From Bacillus subtilis (GTDB taxonomy: Bacteria; Pseudomonadota; Alphaproteobacteria; Rhizobiales; Rhizobiaceae), in NCBI GenBank assembly GCA_021733665.1, contig JAHREI010000002.1, positions 1 through 64,000 of the forward strand: a stretch of DNA of 64,000 nt, read 5' to 3'. Position 1 is the stretch's first letter; the number at the start of each line of letters is the position of its first letter. The notes under the pieces are model-generated. The model was not told where the DNA came from, did no database searches, and saw only the letters and a program-made list of their open reading frames with translations. This document shows positions 7,324 to 16,055 of the stretch, piece by piece. The position numbers were made by a program, and so were the translations under genes.

Positions 7324-9558
7324 ATGATGCGCCAATATGAGCTGGTTGAGCGGGTGCAACACTATAAGCCTGATGTAAACGAGGCGCTGCTGAATAAGGC
7401 TTATGTTTATGCAATGCAGAAACATGGCAGTCAGAAACGTGCGTCCGGCGATCCTTATTTTTCTCACCCATTAGAAGTTGCAGCCATTCTCACCGATATG
7501 CGTCTTGATGAGGCAACGATTGCGATTGCGCTGCTGCACGACACAATTGAAGATACTGATGCAACCCGAGCCGAGATTGACCAGCTGTTTGGTCCCGAAA
7601 TCGGCAAGCTGGTTGAAGGTCTGACCAAGCTTAAAAAACTCGATCTGGTTTCCAAGAAAGCTGTACAGGCAGAAAATCTGCGCAAGCTGTTGCTGGCAAT
7701 TTCTGACGATGTGCGCGTGTTGCTGGTAAAGCTGGCCGACCGCCTGCACAATATGCGCACGCTCGGCGTGATGCGTGAAGATAAACGTCTGCGTATTGCT
7801 GAAGAAACCATGGATATTTATGCGCCGCTGGCTGGCCGCATGGGTATGCAGGATATGCGTGAAGAGCTGGAAGAACTGGCTTTCCGTTATATCAATCCGG
7901 AAGCTTGGCGCGCAGTAACAGACCGTCTTGCCGAACTGATGGAAAAGAACCGCGGCCTTCTCAGCAAGATTGAAGCAGATCTGGCGCTGTTGTTTCAGGA
8001 AAAGGGGCTGCAGGCAGATGTTTCCAGCCGGCAGAAAAAGCCATGGTCGGTTTTTCGTAAAATGGAAACCAAAGGTCTGTCGTTCGAGCAGCTCTCCGAT
8101 ATTTTTGGCTTCCGCGTTATCGTTGATAATGTTGATAATTGTTACAAGGCGCTGGGTATTATTCACCGCACATGGTCAATGGTGCCTGGGCGTTTTAAAG
8201 ATTATATTTCAACGCCGAAACAGAATGATTACCGTTCAATCCATACCACGATTATCGGGCCGTCCCGTCAGCGTGTAGAGCTGCAAATCCGTACCCGTGC
8301 GATGGATGATGTGGCAGAATATGGTGTGGCTGCCCATTCGATCTATAAAGATGGTCGCAGCAATACTGTGCCAACCGCGATTTCCACGGAATCCAACGCT
8401 TATGCATGGCTGCGCCGGACGATTGAAGCGCTGTCGGAAGGTGACAATCCGGAAGAGTTTCTGGAACATACCAAGCTGGAACTGTTTCAGGATCAGGTCT
8501 TCTGCTTTACGCCTAAAGGCCGCCTGATTGCACTGCCGCGTGGTGCGACGCCGATTGATTTTGCTTATGCCGTGCATACAGATATCGGGGATTCTACCGT
8601 TGGTGTGAAAATTAACGGCCGCATGATGCCGCTGATGACTGAGCTGAAAAACGGTGATGAAGTCGATATTATTCGCTCGAAATCGCAGGTGCCGCCAACC
8701 GCTTGGGAATCTATTGTTGTTACCGGTAAGGCACGTTCTGCTATTCGCCGCGCAACCCGTGCAGCAGTGCGTAAGCAATATTCGGGTCTCGGAATGCGCA
8801 TTCTCGAACGTGCTTTTGAGCGCAGCGGCAAGACCTTCACTAAGGATTTGCTGAAACCGGCACTGTCACGTCTGGCGCGTAAGGATATTGAAGATGTGTT
8901 TGCGGCAGTTGGTCGTGGTGAGTTATCTTCAAGTGATGTTTTGAAGGCTGTTTATCCTGATTATCAGGATACACGCGTTACGGCTGGCAGCCCTGCCAAA
9001 ACCGGCGAGAAGGGCTGGTTCAACCTGCAAAATGCGGCGGGTATGATCTTTAAAGTGCCGGAAGGCGCCAATGCTGAGGAAGCACAAAAACAGGCTGCGG
9101 CACAAAATCATGCAGTGCCGATCCGTGGTGCAAATTCCGATCTGCCGGTACGTTTTGCACCGGAAGGTGCAGTGCCGGGTGACCGTATCGTCGGGATTTT
9201 GCAACCGGGGGTAGGGATTACCATTTATCCGATCCAGTCTTCCGCATTGACCGCTTATGACGATCAGCCGGAGCGCTGGATTGATGTGCGCTGGGATATC
9301 GACAGTGAAATGCATGAGCGTTTTCCTGCCCGTGTATCGGTCTCCGCAATCAACTCACCGGGTTCATTGGCTGAAATTGCGCAGGTAGTTTCTGCCAATG
9401 ATACGAATATTCACAATCTTTCCATGGTGCGCACTGCGCCGGACTTTACGGAAATGATTATTGATCTTGAGGTTTGGGATCTCAAACATCTCAACCGCAT
9501 TATTACGCAATTGAAAGAAAGCGCCTGTGTCAGCGATGCGCAGCGCGTTAACGGATAA
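7324..9558 (+). CDS. rsh: Bifunctional (p)ppGpp synthetase/hydrolase (RelA/SpoT)
   Basis: It makes and degrades the stringent-response alarmones, the single long RSH enzyme of Rhizobiales. The 744 residues carry all domains in order. An HD hydrolase domain at about 25-150 has an intact H48, the HD pair 72-73 and E76/D77 of HDTIED. The synthetase domain lies at about 230-345, TGS at about 385-445, and an ACT domain at about 665-740. The intact HD motif says the hydrolase is active, so this is not a RelA-type monofunctional enzyme. A GAGGAG motif precedes tandem ATG codons. pyrE follows after 9 bp and is probably co-transcribed. Confidence 0.96.
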   Translation: MMRQYELVERVQHYKPDVNEALLNKAYVYAMQKHGSQKRASGDPYFSHPLEVAAILTDMRLDEATIAIALLHDTIEDTDATRAEIDQLFGPEIGKLVEGLTKLKKLDLVSKKAVQAENLRKLLLAISDDVRVLLVKLADRLHNMRTLGVMREDKRLRIAEETMDIYAPLAGRMGMQDMREELEELAFRYINPEAWRAVTDRLAELMEKNRGLLSKIEADLALLFQEKGLQADVSSRQKKPWSVFRKMETKGLSFEQLSDIFGFRVIVDNVDNCYKALGIIHRTWSMVPGRFKDYISTPKQNDYRSIHTTIIGPSRQRVELQIRTRAMDDVAEYGVAAHSIYKDGRSNTVPTAISTESNAYAWLRRTIEALSEGDNPEEFLEHTKLELFQDQVFCFTPKGRLIALPRGATPIDFAYAVHTDIGDSTVGVKINGRMMPLMTELKNGDEVDIIRSKSQVPPTAWESIVVTGKARSAIRRATRAAVRKQYSGLGMRILERAFERSGKTFTKDLLKPALSRLARKDIEDVFAAVGRGELSSSDVLKAVYPDYQDTRVTAGSPAKTGEKGWFNLQNAAGMIFKVPEGANAEEAQKQAAAQNHAVPIRGANSDLPVRFAPEGAVPGDRIVGILQPGVGITIYPIQSSALTAYDDQPERWIDVRWDIDSEMHERFPARVSVSAINSPGSLAEIAQVVSANDTNIHNLSMVRTAPDFTEMIIDLEVWDLKHLNRIITQLKESACVSDAQRVNG

Positions 9559-9567
9559 GAGGCTATT

Positions 9568-10146
9568 ATGAATACTGAAGATGTGCTGGGCGTGTTTCGT
9601 GAGGCAGGTGCCATTCTTGAAGGGCATTTTATCCTGACCTCCGGTCGTCGCAGTCCTGTTTTCTTGCAAAAAGCACGGGTGTTCATGCATGCCGACAAGA
9701 CAGAAAAACTGTGCAAGGCACTGGCTGAAAAGATCAAAGCCGCTGATCTGGGGCCGATCGACTATGTTGTCGGCCCAGCAATCGGCGGTCTGATTCCGTC
9801 CTATGAAACATCACGCCATCTCGGCGTGCCGTCGATCTGGGTGGAGCGCGAAAATGGTGTGTTCAAGCTGCGCCGTTTTGAGTTGCCGGAAGGCTCCCGT
9901 GTTGTGATCGTGGAAGATATCGTCACAACCGGCCTGTCGATCCGCGAAACCATTGAGACCCTGCGCGATCTGAAAGCTGAAGTTGTTGCAGCGGCCTGTA
10001 TCGTTGACCGCTCTGCCGGTAAGGCCGATGTCGGCACCAAGCTGATCGCCTTAGCTGAATATGAAGTGCCATCCTATGATAAGGATAATCTGCCGCCGGA
10101 ATTGGCTGCTCTTCCTGCTGTTAAGCCAGGCAGCCGCAATATCTGA
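9568..10146 (+). CDS. pyrE: Orotate phosphoribosyltransferase
   Basis: It joins orotate to PRPP to give OMP in pyrimidine synthesis. The 192-residue protein has the PRPP-binding motif [13 protein letters not shown] at about 112-124. The N-terminal [16 protein letters not shown] region is typical of the alphaproteobacterial branch. It lies 9 bp after rsh with a GAGG ribosome-binding site. A second pyrimidine gene, pyrC, is elsewhere in this window and not linked. Confidence 0.95.
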   Translation: MNTEDVLGVFREAGAILEGHFILTSGRRSPVFLQKARVFMHADKTEKLCKALAEKIKAADLGPIDYVVGPAIGGLIPSYETSRHLGVPSIWVERENGVFKLRRFELPEGSRVVIVEDIVTTGLSIRETIETLRDLKAEVVAAACIVDRSAGKADVGTKLIALAEYEVPSYDKDNLPPELAALPAVKPGSRNI

Positions 10147-10153
10147 TTGCAAA

Positions 10154-10185
10154 TATGGCTTTGCACTATGGGGTGCAAAGCCATA
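10154..10185 (+). terminator. Long hairpin after pyrE
   Basis: A perfect 12-bp stem, TATGGCTTTGCA/TGCAAAGCCATA, with an 8-nt loop starts 8 bp after the pyrE stop. A T-run (TTTTTT) comes only about 10 nt later. It is likely a terminator or 3'-end stabiliser of the rsh-pyrE transcript. Confidence 0.55.
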
Positions 10186-10345
10186 GCATAGCGCGTTTTT
10201 TGACGCAGGCTTGTTCGTGATATAGAAATTGCTACCTATTCATGGCATGAGGGGCGCATCCTGCATGACATGAAGCGCCATTTGGCTCTTCGCTTTTTAT
10301 TGTTTTTATGCGCTAACCCCGTCGGGGCACTTACAAGGCATCATC

Positions 10346-11095
10346 GTGGTTTCAGTATTATCAGCTCAGACAAAACAAACTCAGCGTCATCGTGAACCTT
10401 GCGGTGCCTGTGCTGATTGCGAAGTGCGTAAAATGGCAATTTGTGCAGCATTGCAGGATGATGCACTGGATGCGCTTGAATCTATTATGACGTCGCGCAA
10501 ACTGGAAACCGGTGAAATGCTGGTGGAAGAGGGCGCGCCGAAGCTGAAAGTCTTCAGCCTGACCGCTGGTCTTCTGCGCCTTTTCACATTGCTGCCGGAT
10601 GGGCGCCGCCAGATTTCCGGCTTCTTATACCCCGGTGATTATCTTGGTCTTGCTGATGACGGGACCTATTCGCAAACGGCGGAAGCTGTTGTGCCGTCTA
10701 CATTGTGCAGTTTCGCCGTGAGCGAAATGGATAATCTGATGGATGCGCATCCGGCTCTGAAAGACCGGCTCTATGTGATGACCCGTGAGGCACTGCGTCA
10801 GTCGCGGGATAACCAGCTGGTGCTTGGTCGTCTTGCACCGGTTGAGAAACTGGCATCTTTCCTGCTGGTGCTGTCGGCACAGGCAGAGCGGATCGGGCAG
10901 CCTGCCAATCCGGTACATTTGGCAATGAACCGCACAGATATTGCTGATTATCTCGGCCTGACAATCGAAACTGTCAGCCGCTGTTTTACAAAAATGCGCA
11001 CGCAAGGGCTTATTCAGCTGCCCGATGCCAATACAGTCAGCATTCTTTCGCATCGCTCGCTTGCAGCGGTCGCCGGCGCTGAATTTAAAAGCTGA
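10346..11095 (+). CDS. fnrN: FNR-type oxygen-responsive regulator (FnrN)
   Basis: This CRP/FNR-family activator senses oxygen through a 4Fe-4S cluster. The 249 residues carry an N-terminal Cys cluster C19, C22, C25 and C33, plus the central C121 matching E. coli FNR C122. A cNMP-like beta-roll follows. The C-terminal helix-turn-helix contains ETVSRCFTKMRTQGLI, whose E-SR residues read the TTGAT-N4-ATCAA box. Translation starts at a GTG with AAGG 7 nt before it. A perfect FNR box lies 1.8 kb downstream, in front of cydA. No FNR box is seen before fnrN itself. Confidence 0.92.
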   Translation: MVSVLSAQTKQTQRHREPCGACADCEVRKMAICAALQDDALDALESIMTSRKLETGEMLVEEGAPKLKVFSLTAGLLRLFTLLPDGRRQISGFLYPGDYLGLADDGTYSQTAEAVVPSTLCSFAVSEMDNLMDAHPALKDRLYVMTREALRQSRDNQLVLGRLAPVEKLASFLLVLSAQAERIGQPANPVHLAMNRTDIADYLGLTIETVSRCFTKMRTQGLIQLPDANTVSILSHRSLAAVAGAEFKS

Positions 11096-11172
11096 TTTTT
11101 CATTTATTTTTAAAATTAGGGCGCGCTGCATTTTGTGGCGCGTTTTGTGCTTCTATACTTTGTTGGGATTTT

Positions 11173-11200
11173 ATTGATCTGGCATGCACGTATGATCAAT
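11173..11200 (+). promoter_or_regulatory. Inverted repeat upstream of the peptide-binding protein gene
   Basis: ATTGATC (11173-11179) and GATCAAT (11194-11200) form perfect arms with a 14-nt spacer. They contain TTGAT and ATCAA, but the spacing is 16 nt between the FNR half-sites rather than 4. It is therefore not a normal FNR box. It may be a regulator site for the gene starting at 11246. Confidence 0.25.
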
Positions 11201-11245
11201 GGCTGAGCGGGAGATACTTTAAGTTATTTTATTCTCGGAGGGAGC

Positions 11246-12820
11246 ATGTTCCGGCCATTCTTATTTTCAGGCATATTATTATCCTTTTTTCCTGGTTTTA
11301 CGCATGCGGAAACGGTTTTAAATCGCGGTAATGACGGCGATCCGTCCTCTTTAAATCAGCAATTGACAGTGACGGTTGGCGAGGCGCGGCTTTTTTCTGA
11401 TCTTTATCAGGGATTAGTTATGGAGAATGAGAAAGGGGATCTCATTCCAGGTGTTGCAAAGTCATGGGAAATTTCACCTGATGGCATAACTTATGTTTTT
11501 CATTTGCGCGATAATGCAAAATGGTCGAATGGCGACCCAGTAACTGCACAAGATTTTCTGTTTGCATTCAGGCGCATTATGGATCCGCTGACGGCTGCCC
11601 CTTATGCGAATGTGCTGTTTCCGATTAAAAACGCCGAGGCAATCTCTACGGGTAAGCTGCCGAAGGAGCAGTTGGGTGTGGAAGCACCGGATGACTGGAC
11701 AGTTAAGTTCACTCTGAAGGCGGAAACGCCTTATTTTCTGCAACTTATGACCCATCATACGGCACTGCCATTGCACCGTAGAACGGTTGAAAAATACGGT
11801 GATAAATTTACTGTGCCAGGCAATCTGGTAACAAATGGTGCTTACCAGTTAGTCAGCTTTATACCGAATGACAAAATTATCATGAAGAAAAATCCGTATT
11901 ATTATAATGCGGATCAGGTGAAAATTGATGTTGTGAACTGGTTTCCGTTTGAAAGTAGTTCCAGTTGTATGCGCCGTTTTGAGGCCAAGGAAATTCAGGT
12001 TTGTTCCAGTGTCTCTGCTGATCAGATGGATTATGTCCGTAAAACTTTTGGTAATCAGTTACATATAGCGCCGCAGTTGGGGAGTTATTTTCTCGATGTT
12101 AAAGGTAAGAACGGCAGCCCTTTGAAAGATGCGCGGGTACGCCGTGCGATCTCTATGGCACTGGATCGTGATTTCATCGCCAGTGAGGTTTGGCGGGGAA
12201 CGATGCTGCCATCTTATTCTTTGGTGCCGCCCGGAATTGATAATTACATTCGTGCTGGTGTACGCCAAGATTATGCTGATGAAGATATTCTTGATCGTGA
12301 GGATAAAGCAAAGGCATTGTTAAAAGAGGCGGGCGTTGAACCGGACAGCCTGACGCTTGAGCTTTATTATAACACGTCAGAGAATCATAAAAATGTTATG
12401 GCCGCCATTGCAGATATGCTGAAAAACATCGGTATAAAAGCGAAGCTGAATGAAATGGAAGGTACAACCTATTTCAATTACCTGCGGGAAGATGGCGAGT
12501 TTAATCTGGCACGGGATGGCTGGATTGCCGACTATAGTGATCCGCAAAGTTTTTTGTTTCTTTATAAAGGCGACAGCCACTTCAACTATCCGAAATGGTC
12601 GAACAAAACCTATGATGCATTGCTTGAAAAGGCCGCAGTAACCGCGGATTTGAAGGTGCGTGCCGAAATTCTGGCCGATGCCGAACGCTTATTGCTTAAA
12701 GAACAGATGATTATTCCGTTATTGACTTATGCGTCCCGCGCACTGGTTTCTGACCAGATTGAGGGCTGGCATGATAATCTCAAGGATGTGCATGCCACGC
12801 AGTGGCTGTCTCTGAAATAA
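11246..12820 (+). CDS. OppA-like peptide ABC transporter substrate-binding protein
   Basis: This 524-residue periplasmic solute-binding protein belongs to family 5 (SBP_bac_5), the oligopeptide/murein-peptide binding group. A signal peptide covers about 1-21 (cut after THA). The mature part starts ETVLNRGNDGDPSSLNQ and has the family features GDLIPGVAKSWEISPDG, YVFHLRDNAKWSNGDPVTA and the C-terminal DGWIADYSDPQSFL. A strong GGAGGGAG ribosome-binding site precedes the ATG. No permease or ATPase gene lies beside it, so it is an orphan that must use a transporter encoded elsewhere. The ligand (oligopeptide or murein tripeptide) cannot be decided. Confidence 0.9.
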   Translation: MFRPFLFSGILLSFFPGFTHAETVLNRGNDGDPSSLNQQLTVTVGEARLFSDLYQGLVMENEKGDLIPGVAKSWEISPDGITYVFHLRDNAKWSNGDPVTAQDFLFAFRRIMDPLTAAPYANVLFPIKNAEAISTGKLPKEQLGVEAPDDWTVKFTLKAETPYFLQLMTHHTALPLHRRTVEKYGDKFTVPGNLVTNGAYQLVSFIPNDKIIMKKNPYYYNADQVKIDVVNWFPFESSSSCMRRFEAKEIQVCSSVSADQMDYVRKTFGNQLHIAPQLGSYFLDVKGKNGSPLKDARVRRAISMALDRDFIASEVWRGTMLPSYSLVPPGIDNYIRAGVRQDYADEDILDREDKAKALLKEAGVEPDSLTLELYYNTSENHKNVMAAIADMLKNIGIKAKLNEMEGTTYFNYLREDGEFNLARDGWIADYSDPQSFLFLYKGDSHFNYPKWSNKTYDALLEKAAVTADLKVRAEILADAERLLLKEQMIIPLLTYASRALVSDQIEGWHDNLKDVHATQWLSLK

Positions 12821-12842
12821 TGGTCAGGTTGGTGGCATCGGG

Positions 12843-12878
12843 CAGGCGGGGTACTCTCCGCCTGTTTCTGTTTTTTTG
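12843..12878 (+). terminator. Terminator after the substrate-binding protein
   Basis: Stem CAGGCGG/CCGCCTG (7 bp, 8-nt loop) is followed by TTTCTGTTTTTTT. It ends 5 bp before the FNR box, insulating the cyd promoter. Confidence 0.75.
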
Positions 12879-12882
12879 GGCA

Positions 12883-12896
12883 TTGATCAAAATCAA
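12883..12896 (+). promoter_or_regulatory. Perfect FNR box upstream of cydA
   Basis: TTGAT-CAAA-ATCAA matches the FNR consensus with no mismatch. Its centre is at 12889.5. A TACAAA hexamer at 12918-12923 is a plausible -10 element, giving a start near 12931. The box would then be centred at -41.5, the class II activator position. FnrN (10346-11095) is the obvious ligand. A direct check would be FnrN footprinting or start-site mapping under low oxygen. Confidence 0.85.
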
Positions 12897-12917
12897 TGCG
12901 GCTATTTCGCGGCCTGT

Positions 12918-12923
12918 TACAAA
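12918..12923 (+). promoter_or_regulatory. Candidate -10 element of the cyd operon
   Basis: TACAAA lies at the right distance from the FNR box for an FNR-activated promoter that lacks a good -35 hexamer. The transcript would have a leader of about 170 nt, which contains small GC-rich hairpins at 12925-12950. It is inferred from spacing only. Confidence 0.45.
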
Positions 12924-13100
12924 TGCCTCTAAGGGGAGGCGGAGTCGCCTGTAAAGGGGCGAATTCGGCAAGGTTTAGATTGTTTACTAATTTAGCATCG
13001 CCTTTTTTAATAAAGAGTGCATAAATAAGCGACGTCACAGAATAGCGTGGCAGGTCTGCATGTAAACCGTCGGTCTACCTTAGGATAAAAGGCTGAAACT

Positions 13101-14681
13101 ATGATTGACTTTACTGTCGTTGATTTATCAAGATTGCAGTTCGCTGCAACAGCTATGTATCATTTTATCTTCGTTCCCCTGACACTCGGTCTGTCTTTGC
13201 TTATGGCAATTATGGAAACCGTTTATGTTATGACCGGTCGCGATATCTGGCGCCGGATGACAATGTTCTGGGGCGTGCTGTTTGGCATTAACTTTGCCAT
13301 GGGCGTCGCCACAGGGATCGTGATGGAATTTCAGTTCGGTATGAACTGGAGTTACTATAGCCATTATGTAGGCGATATTTTTGGTGCACCGCTGGCAATT
13401 GAAGGTCTGATGGCTTTCTTCCTCGAAGCAACCTTTATCGGCCTGTTCTTTTTCGGCTGGGCGCGTATGTCGCGTGTGGCGCATCTGATCGTTACATGGC
13501 TGATGGCGCTGGGCGCCAATTTCTCTGCATTGTGGATTCTGATCGCTAATGGCTGGATGCAAAATCCGGTCGGTGCGGTTTTCAATCCCGATACAATGCG
13601 TATGGAAGTCACAGACTTTATGGCTGTGCTGTTCAATCCAGTTGCGCAGGCTAAATTCGTTCACACTGTCAGTGCCGGTTATGTAACGGGCGCCATGTTT
13701 ATTGTTGCGATCAGCAGTCTTTACCTGCTGCGTGGCAAGCATGTGGAAATGGCACGACGCTCGATCACTGTTGCTGCTTCTTTCGGTCTGGCTGCTGCTT
13801 TGTCGGTGGTCGTATTGGGTGACGAAAGCGGTTACGTGGCAACAGAACAGCAGAAGATGAAAATCGCTGCTATGGAAGCCATGTGGGAAACAGAACCTGC
13901 ACCTGCCGGCTTCAACCTGTTTGCAATTCCGGGTGATGGCCAGAACAGCTATGAAGTTCATATTCCATATGTTTTGGGTCTGATCACAACACGCAGTCTG
14001 AGCACAGAGCTGCCTGGTATCAATGATCTGGTTGATATGGCTGAAAGACGTATCGAAAACGGTATCAAAGCTTCTGTTGACCTCGATCGTGTCCGTGCCA
14101 ACCCAAATGATGCTGAAGCCCGTGAAGCCTTCAACGCCAATTGGCAGGATCTCGGTTATGGTCTGTTGCTGAAGCGCTATCGCGATGATATCCAGAACGC
14201 TACGCGGGAAGAAATCCGTATGGCTGCCAAGGATACAATTCCGAGCGTCGGCACCTTGTTCTGGTCGTTCCGTCTGATGGTGGCACTGGGCTTCTACTTT
14301 ATCGCATTCTTTGCCGTAGCCTTTGTTCTGGCCAGCATGCACCGCATCCACCAATATACCAATCGTACCCTGCTTAAGATTGCGGTGATCTCCTTGCCGC
14401 TGCCTTGGATCGCGATTGAGGCTGGCTGGATTGTTGCTGAATATGGCCGTCAGCCATGGGCAATTGAAGGTGTGCTGCCGACATTCTATGCGGCTTCCAA
14501 TCTGACTATGACTGATCTGGTGATCAGCCTTGGTTTCTTCCTGACTGTCTATACCGCTTTGTTGGTTGTGATGATCTGGCTGATGGTTCGTACCGTCAAA
14601 GCCGGGCCAAAGGAACCGGTGCGCCCTGATGTCGATATGGCACAGGATCCCGCACTCCTGAAAATGCAGAACAACGGTTAA
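13101..14681 (+). CDS. cydA: Cytochrome bd ubiquinol oxidase subunit I
   Basis: This haem-bearing subunit of the high-affinity terminal oxidase oxidises quinol and reduces oxygen in the inner membrane. The 526-residue polytopic protein has haem ligands H21 (b595), H188 and M393 (b558). The conserved glutamates E101 and E109 are present, and the quinol Q-loop contains GDESGYVATEQQKMKIAAMEAMW. The Q-loop lacks a long insertion, so it is the short type. First gene of cydA-cydB-cydX-hemN, 21 bp before cydB, under the FNR box. The cydDC assembly transporter genes are not beside it. Confidence 0.97.
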   Translation: MIDFTVVDLSRLQFAATAMYHFIFVPLTLGLSLLMAIMETVYVMTGRDIWRRMTMFWGVLFGINFAMGVATGIVMEFQFGMNWSYYSHYVGDIFGAPLAIEGLMAFFLEATFIGLFFFGWARMSRVAHLIVTWLMALGANFSALWILIANGWMQNPVGAVFNPDTMRMEVTDFMAVLFNPVAQAKFVHTVSAGYVTGAMFIVAISSLYLLRGKHVEMARRSITVAASFGLAAALSVVVLGDESGYVATEQQKMKIAAMEAMWETEPAPAGFNLFAIPGDGQNSYEVHIPYVLGLITTRSLSTELPGINDLVDMAERRIENGIKASVDLDRVRANPNDAEAREAFNANWQDLGYGLLLKRYRDDIQNATREEIRMAAKDTIPSVGTLFWSFRLMVALGFYFIAFFAVAFVLASMHRIHQYTNRTLLKIAVISLPLPWIAIEAGWIVAEYGRQPWAIEGVLPTFYAASNLTMTDLVISLGFFLTVYTALLVVMIWLMVRTVKAGPKEPVRPDVDMAQDPALLKMQNNG

Positions 14682-14702
14682 TCAGGCGAAAGGAACAAGA
14701 TA

Positions 14703-15851
14703 ATGACAAGTATTCCTTTAGACTACGAAACAATGCGCCTGATCTGGTGGCTGTTACTTGGCGTGCTGCTGATCGGTTTCGCGATCATGGACGGTTTCGA
14801 TTTGGGTGTTGGCGCACTATTGCCTTTCGCAGCCAAGACGGATGAAGAGCGTCGTATGCTGATCAACCTGATCGGCCCGACATGGGAAGGCAATCAGGTC
14901 TGGCTCATCCTCGGCGGTGGTGCGATTTTCGCGGCATGGCCTGCACTCTATGCGGTCTCATTCTCCGGTTTCTATCTGGCGATGATTGCTATTCTGCTGG
15001 CGCTGATCCTGCGTCCGGTCGGTTTTAAATTCCGCAGTAAAGTGGAAAACACCACATGGCGCTCCACTTGGGATTGGGCACTGTTCATCGGCGGTTTCGT
15101 ACCGGCTCTGATTTTCGGTGTTGCTGTTGGTAATGTTCTGCTCGGTGTGCCGTTCCGTTTCGATAGTGCCATGCGCATTTATTATGACGGCAACTTCTTC
15201 GGTCTGCTGACACCTTTTGCACTGCTCTGCGGTCTGGTCAGCCTGACTATGCTGGTGGCTCATGGTGCAACAGTTATCGTTGCCCGTGTTCCGGGTGTGG
15301 TTGGTGAGCGTGCCCGCAGCTTCGGCAAAATCGCCGCTCTGCTCAGCGTCGTCTTGTTTGCACTTGCAGGCGTCTGGCTGGCTTTCGGTATCAATGGTTA
15401 TGTCGTGACATCTGTTCAGGATGTGGCCGGACCATCAAACCCGATGCTCAAGACAGTCACAACCGGCTCCGGCGTATGGATGGAAAATTACACCAAACAT
15501 AGTTGGATGCTGATTGCGCCTGTGCTCGGCTTTGCCGGTATGGCTCTGAGCTTCATTGCTCTGCATTGCCGCAAAGGTACGCTGGCCTTCTTGTGCAGCA
15601 GTGCCGGTATCTTCGGGATTATCAGCACAGCGGGCGTGTCTCTGTTCCCGTTCCTGCTGCCAAGCTCGGTAATGCCGAATGCAAGCCTGACTGTGTGGGA
15701 TGCATCTTCCAGCCATCTGACACTGTTCATCATGCTCATCGCGACGGTGATCTTTCTGCCGCTCATTCTTCTCTATACCAGCTGGGTCTATAGCGTGATG
15801 CGCGGACCGATTACGAAAGACAGTGTCGATAATACGCCTAATGCTTACTAA
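14703..15851 (+). CDS. cydB: Cytochrome bd ubiquinol oxidase subunit II
   Basis: Membrane partner of CydA, 382 residues with about eight to nine transmembrane helices. The N-terminus contains the family signature LIGFAIMDGFDLGVGALLPF, and IGPTWEGNQVWLI follows. An AAAGGAA-type ribosome-binding site lies just before the ATG. cydX follows after 33 bp. Regulation is expected to be that of the whole operon, by FnrN. Confidence 0.97.
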   Translation: MTSIPLDYETMRLIWWLLLGVLLIGFAIMDGFDLGVGALLPFAAKTDEERRMLINLIGPTWEGNQVWLILGGGAIFAAWPALYAVSFSGFYLAMIAILLALILRPVGFKFRSKVENTTWRSTWDWALFIGGFVPALIFGVAVGNVLLGVPFRFDSAMRIYYDGNFFGLLTPFALLCGLVSLTMLVAHGATVIVARVPGVVGERARSFGKIAALLSVVLFALAGVWLAFGINGYVVTSVQDVAGPSNPMLKTVTTGSGVWMENYTKHSWMLIAPVLGFAGMALSFIALHCRKGTLAFLCSSAGIFGIISTAGVSLFPFLLPSSVMPNASLTVWDASSSHLTLFIMLIATVIFLPLILLYTSWVYSVMRGPITKDSVDNTPNAY

Positions 15852-15884
15852 CCCTTTGAAGAGACAAGAAAAAGGAACAATGAA

Positions 15885-16055
15885 ATGTGGTACTTTTCCT
15901 GGATACTTGGATTGGGACTTGCCGCTTCCTTCGCAATTTTCAATGCCATGTGGTTTGAGTTGCGCAACGACGTGTTGGTGCGCGCCAAAGCGGCTACGCC
16001 GGAAATGAAACAGAAAGAACAGGCAGCTGCTGCCGGTAAAGGACAAACAGTATGA
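15885..16055 (+). CDS. cydX: Cytochrome bd small subunit CydX
   Basis: This 56-residue single-span membrane protein stabilises the CydAB haem centres. The sequence begins MWYFSWILGLGLA and continues to NAMWFELR, the diagnostic CydX/YbgT pattern; one transmembrane helix covers about residues 4-23. The tail is Lys/Ala/Gln-rich. GGAACA precedes the ATG. A different frame starts 4 nt earlier (ATGAAATG) but does not give a CydX-like product. The stop TGA overlaps the hemN start (ATGA, 16052-16055), which suggests translational coupling. Easily missed because it is so short. Confidence 0.93.
   Translation: MWYFSWILGLGLAASFAIFNAMWFELRNDVLVRAKAATPEMKQKEQAAAAGKGQTV

Noticed and set aside
11173-11200. 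FNR box before the peptide-binding protein
   Set aside because: The half-sites are present but far too widely spaced.
13128-14354. 408-codon minus-strand frame over cydA
   Set aside because: It is antisense to a strongly supported gene, is rich in His/Gln/Cys and has no family-like sequence.
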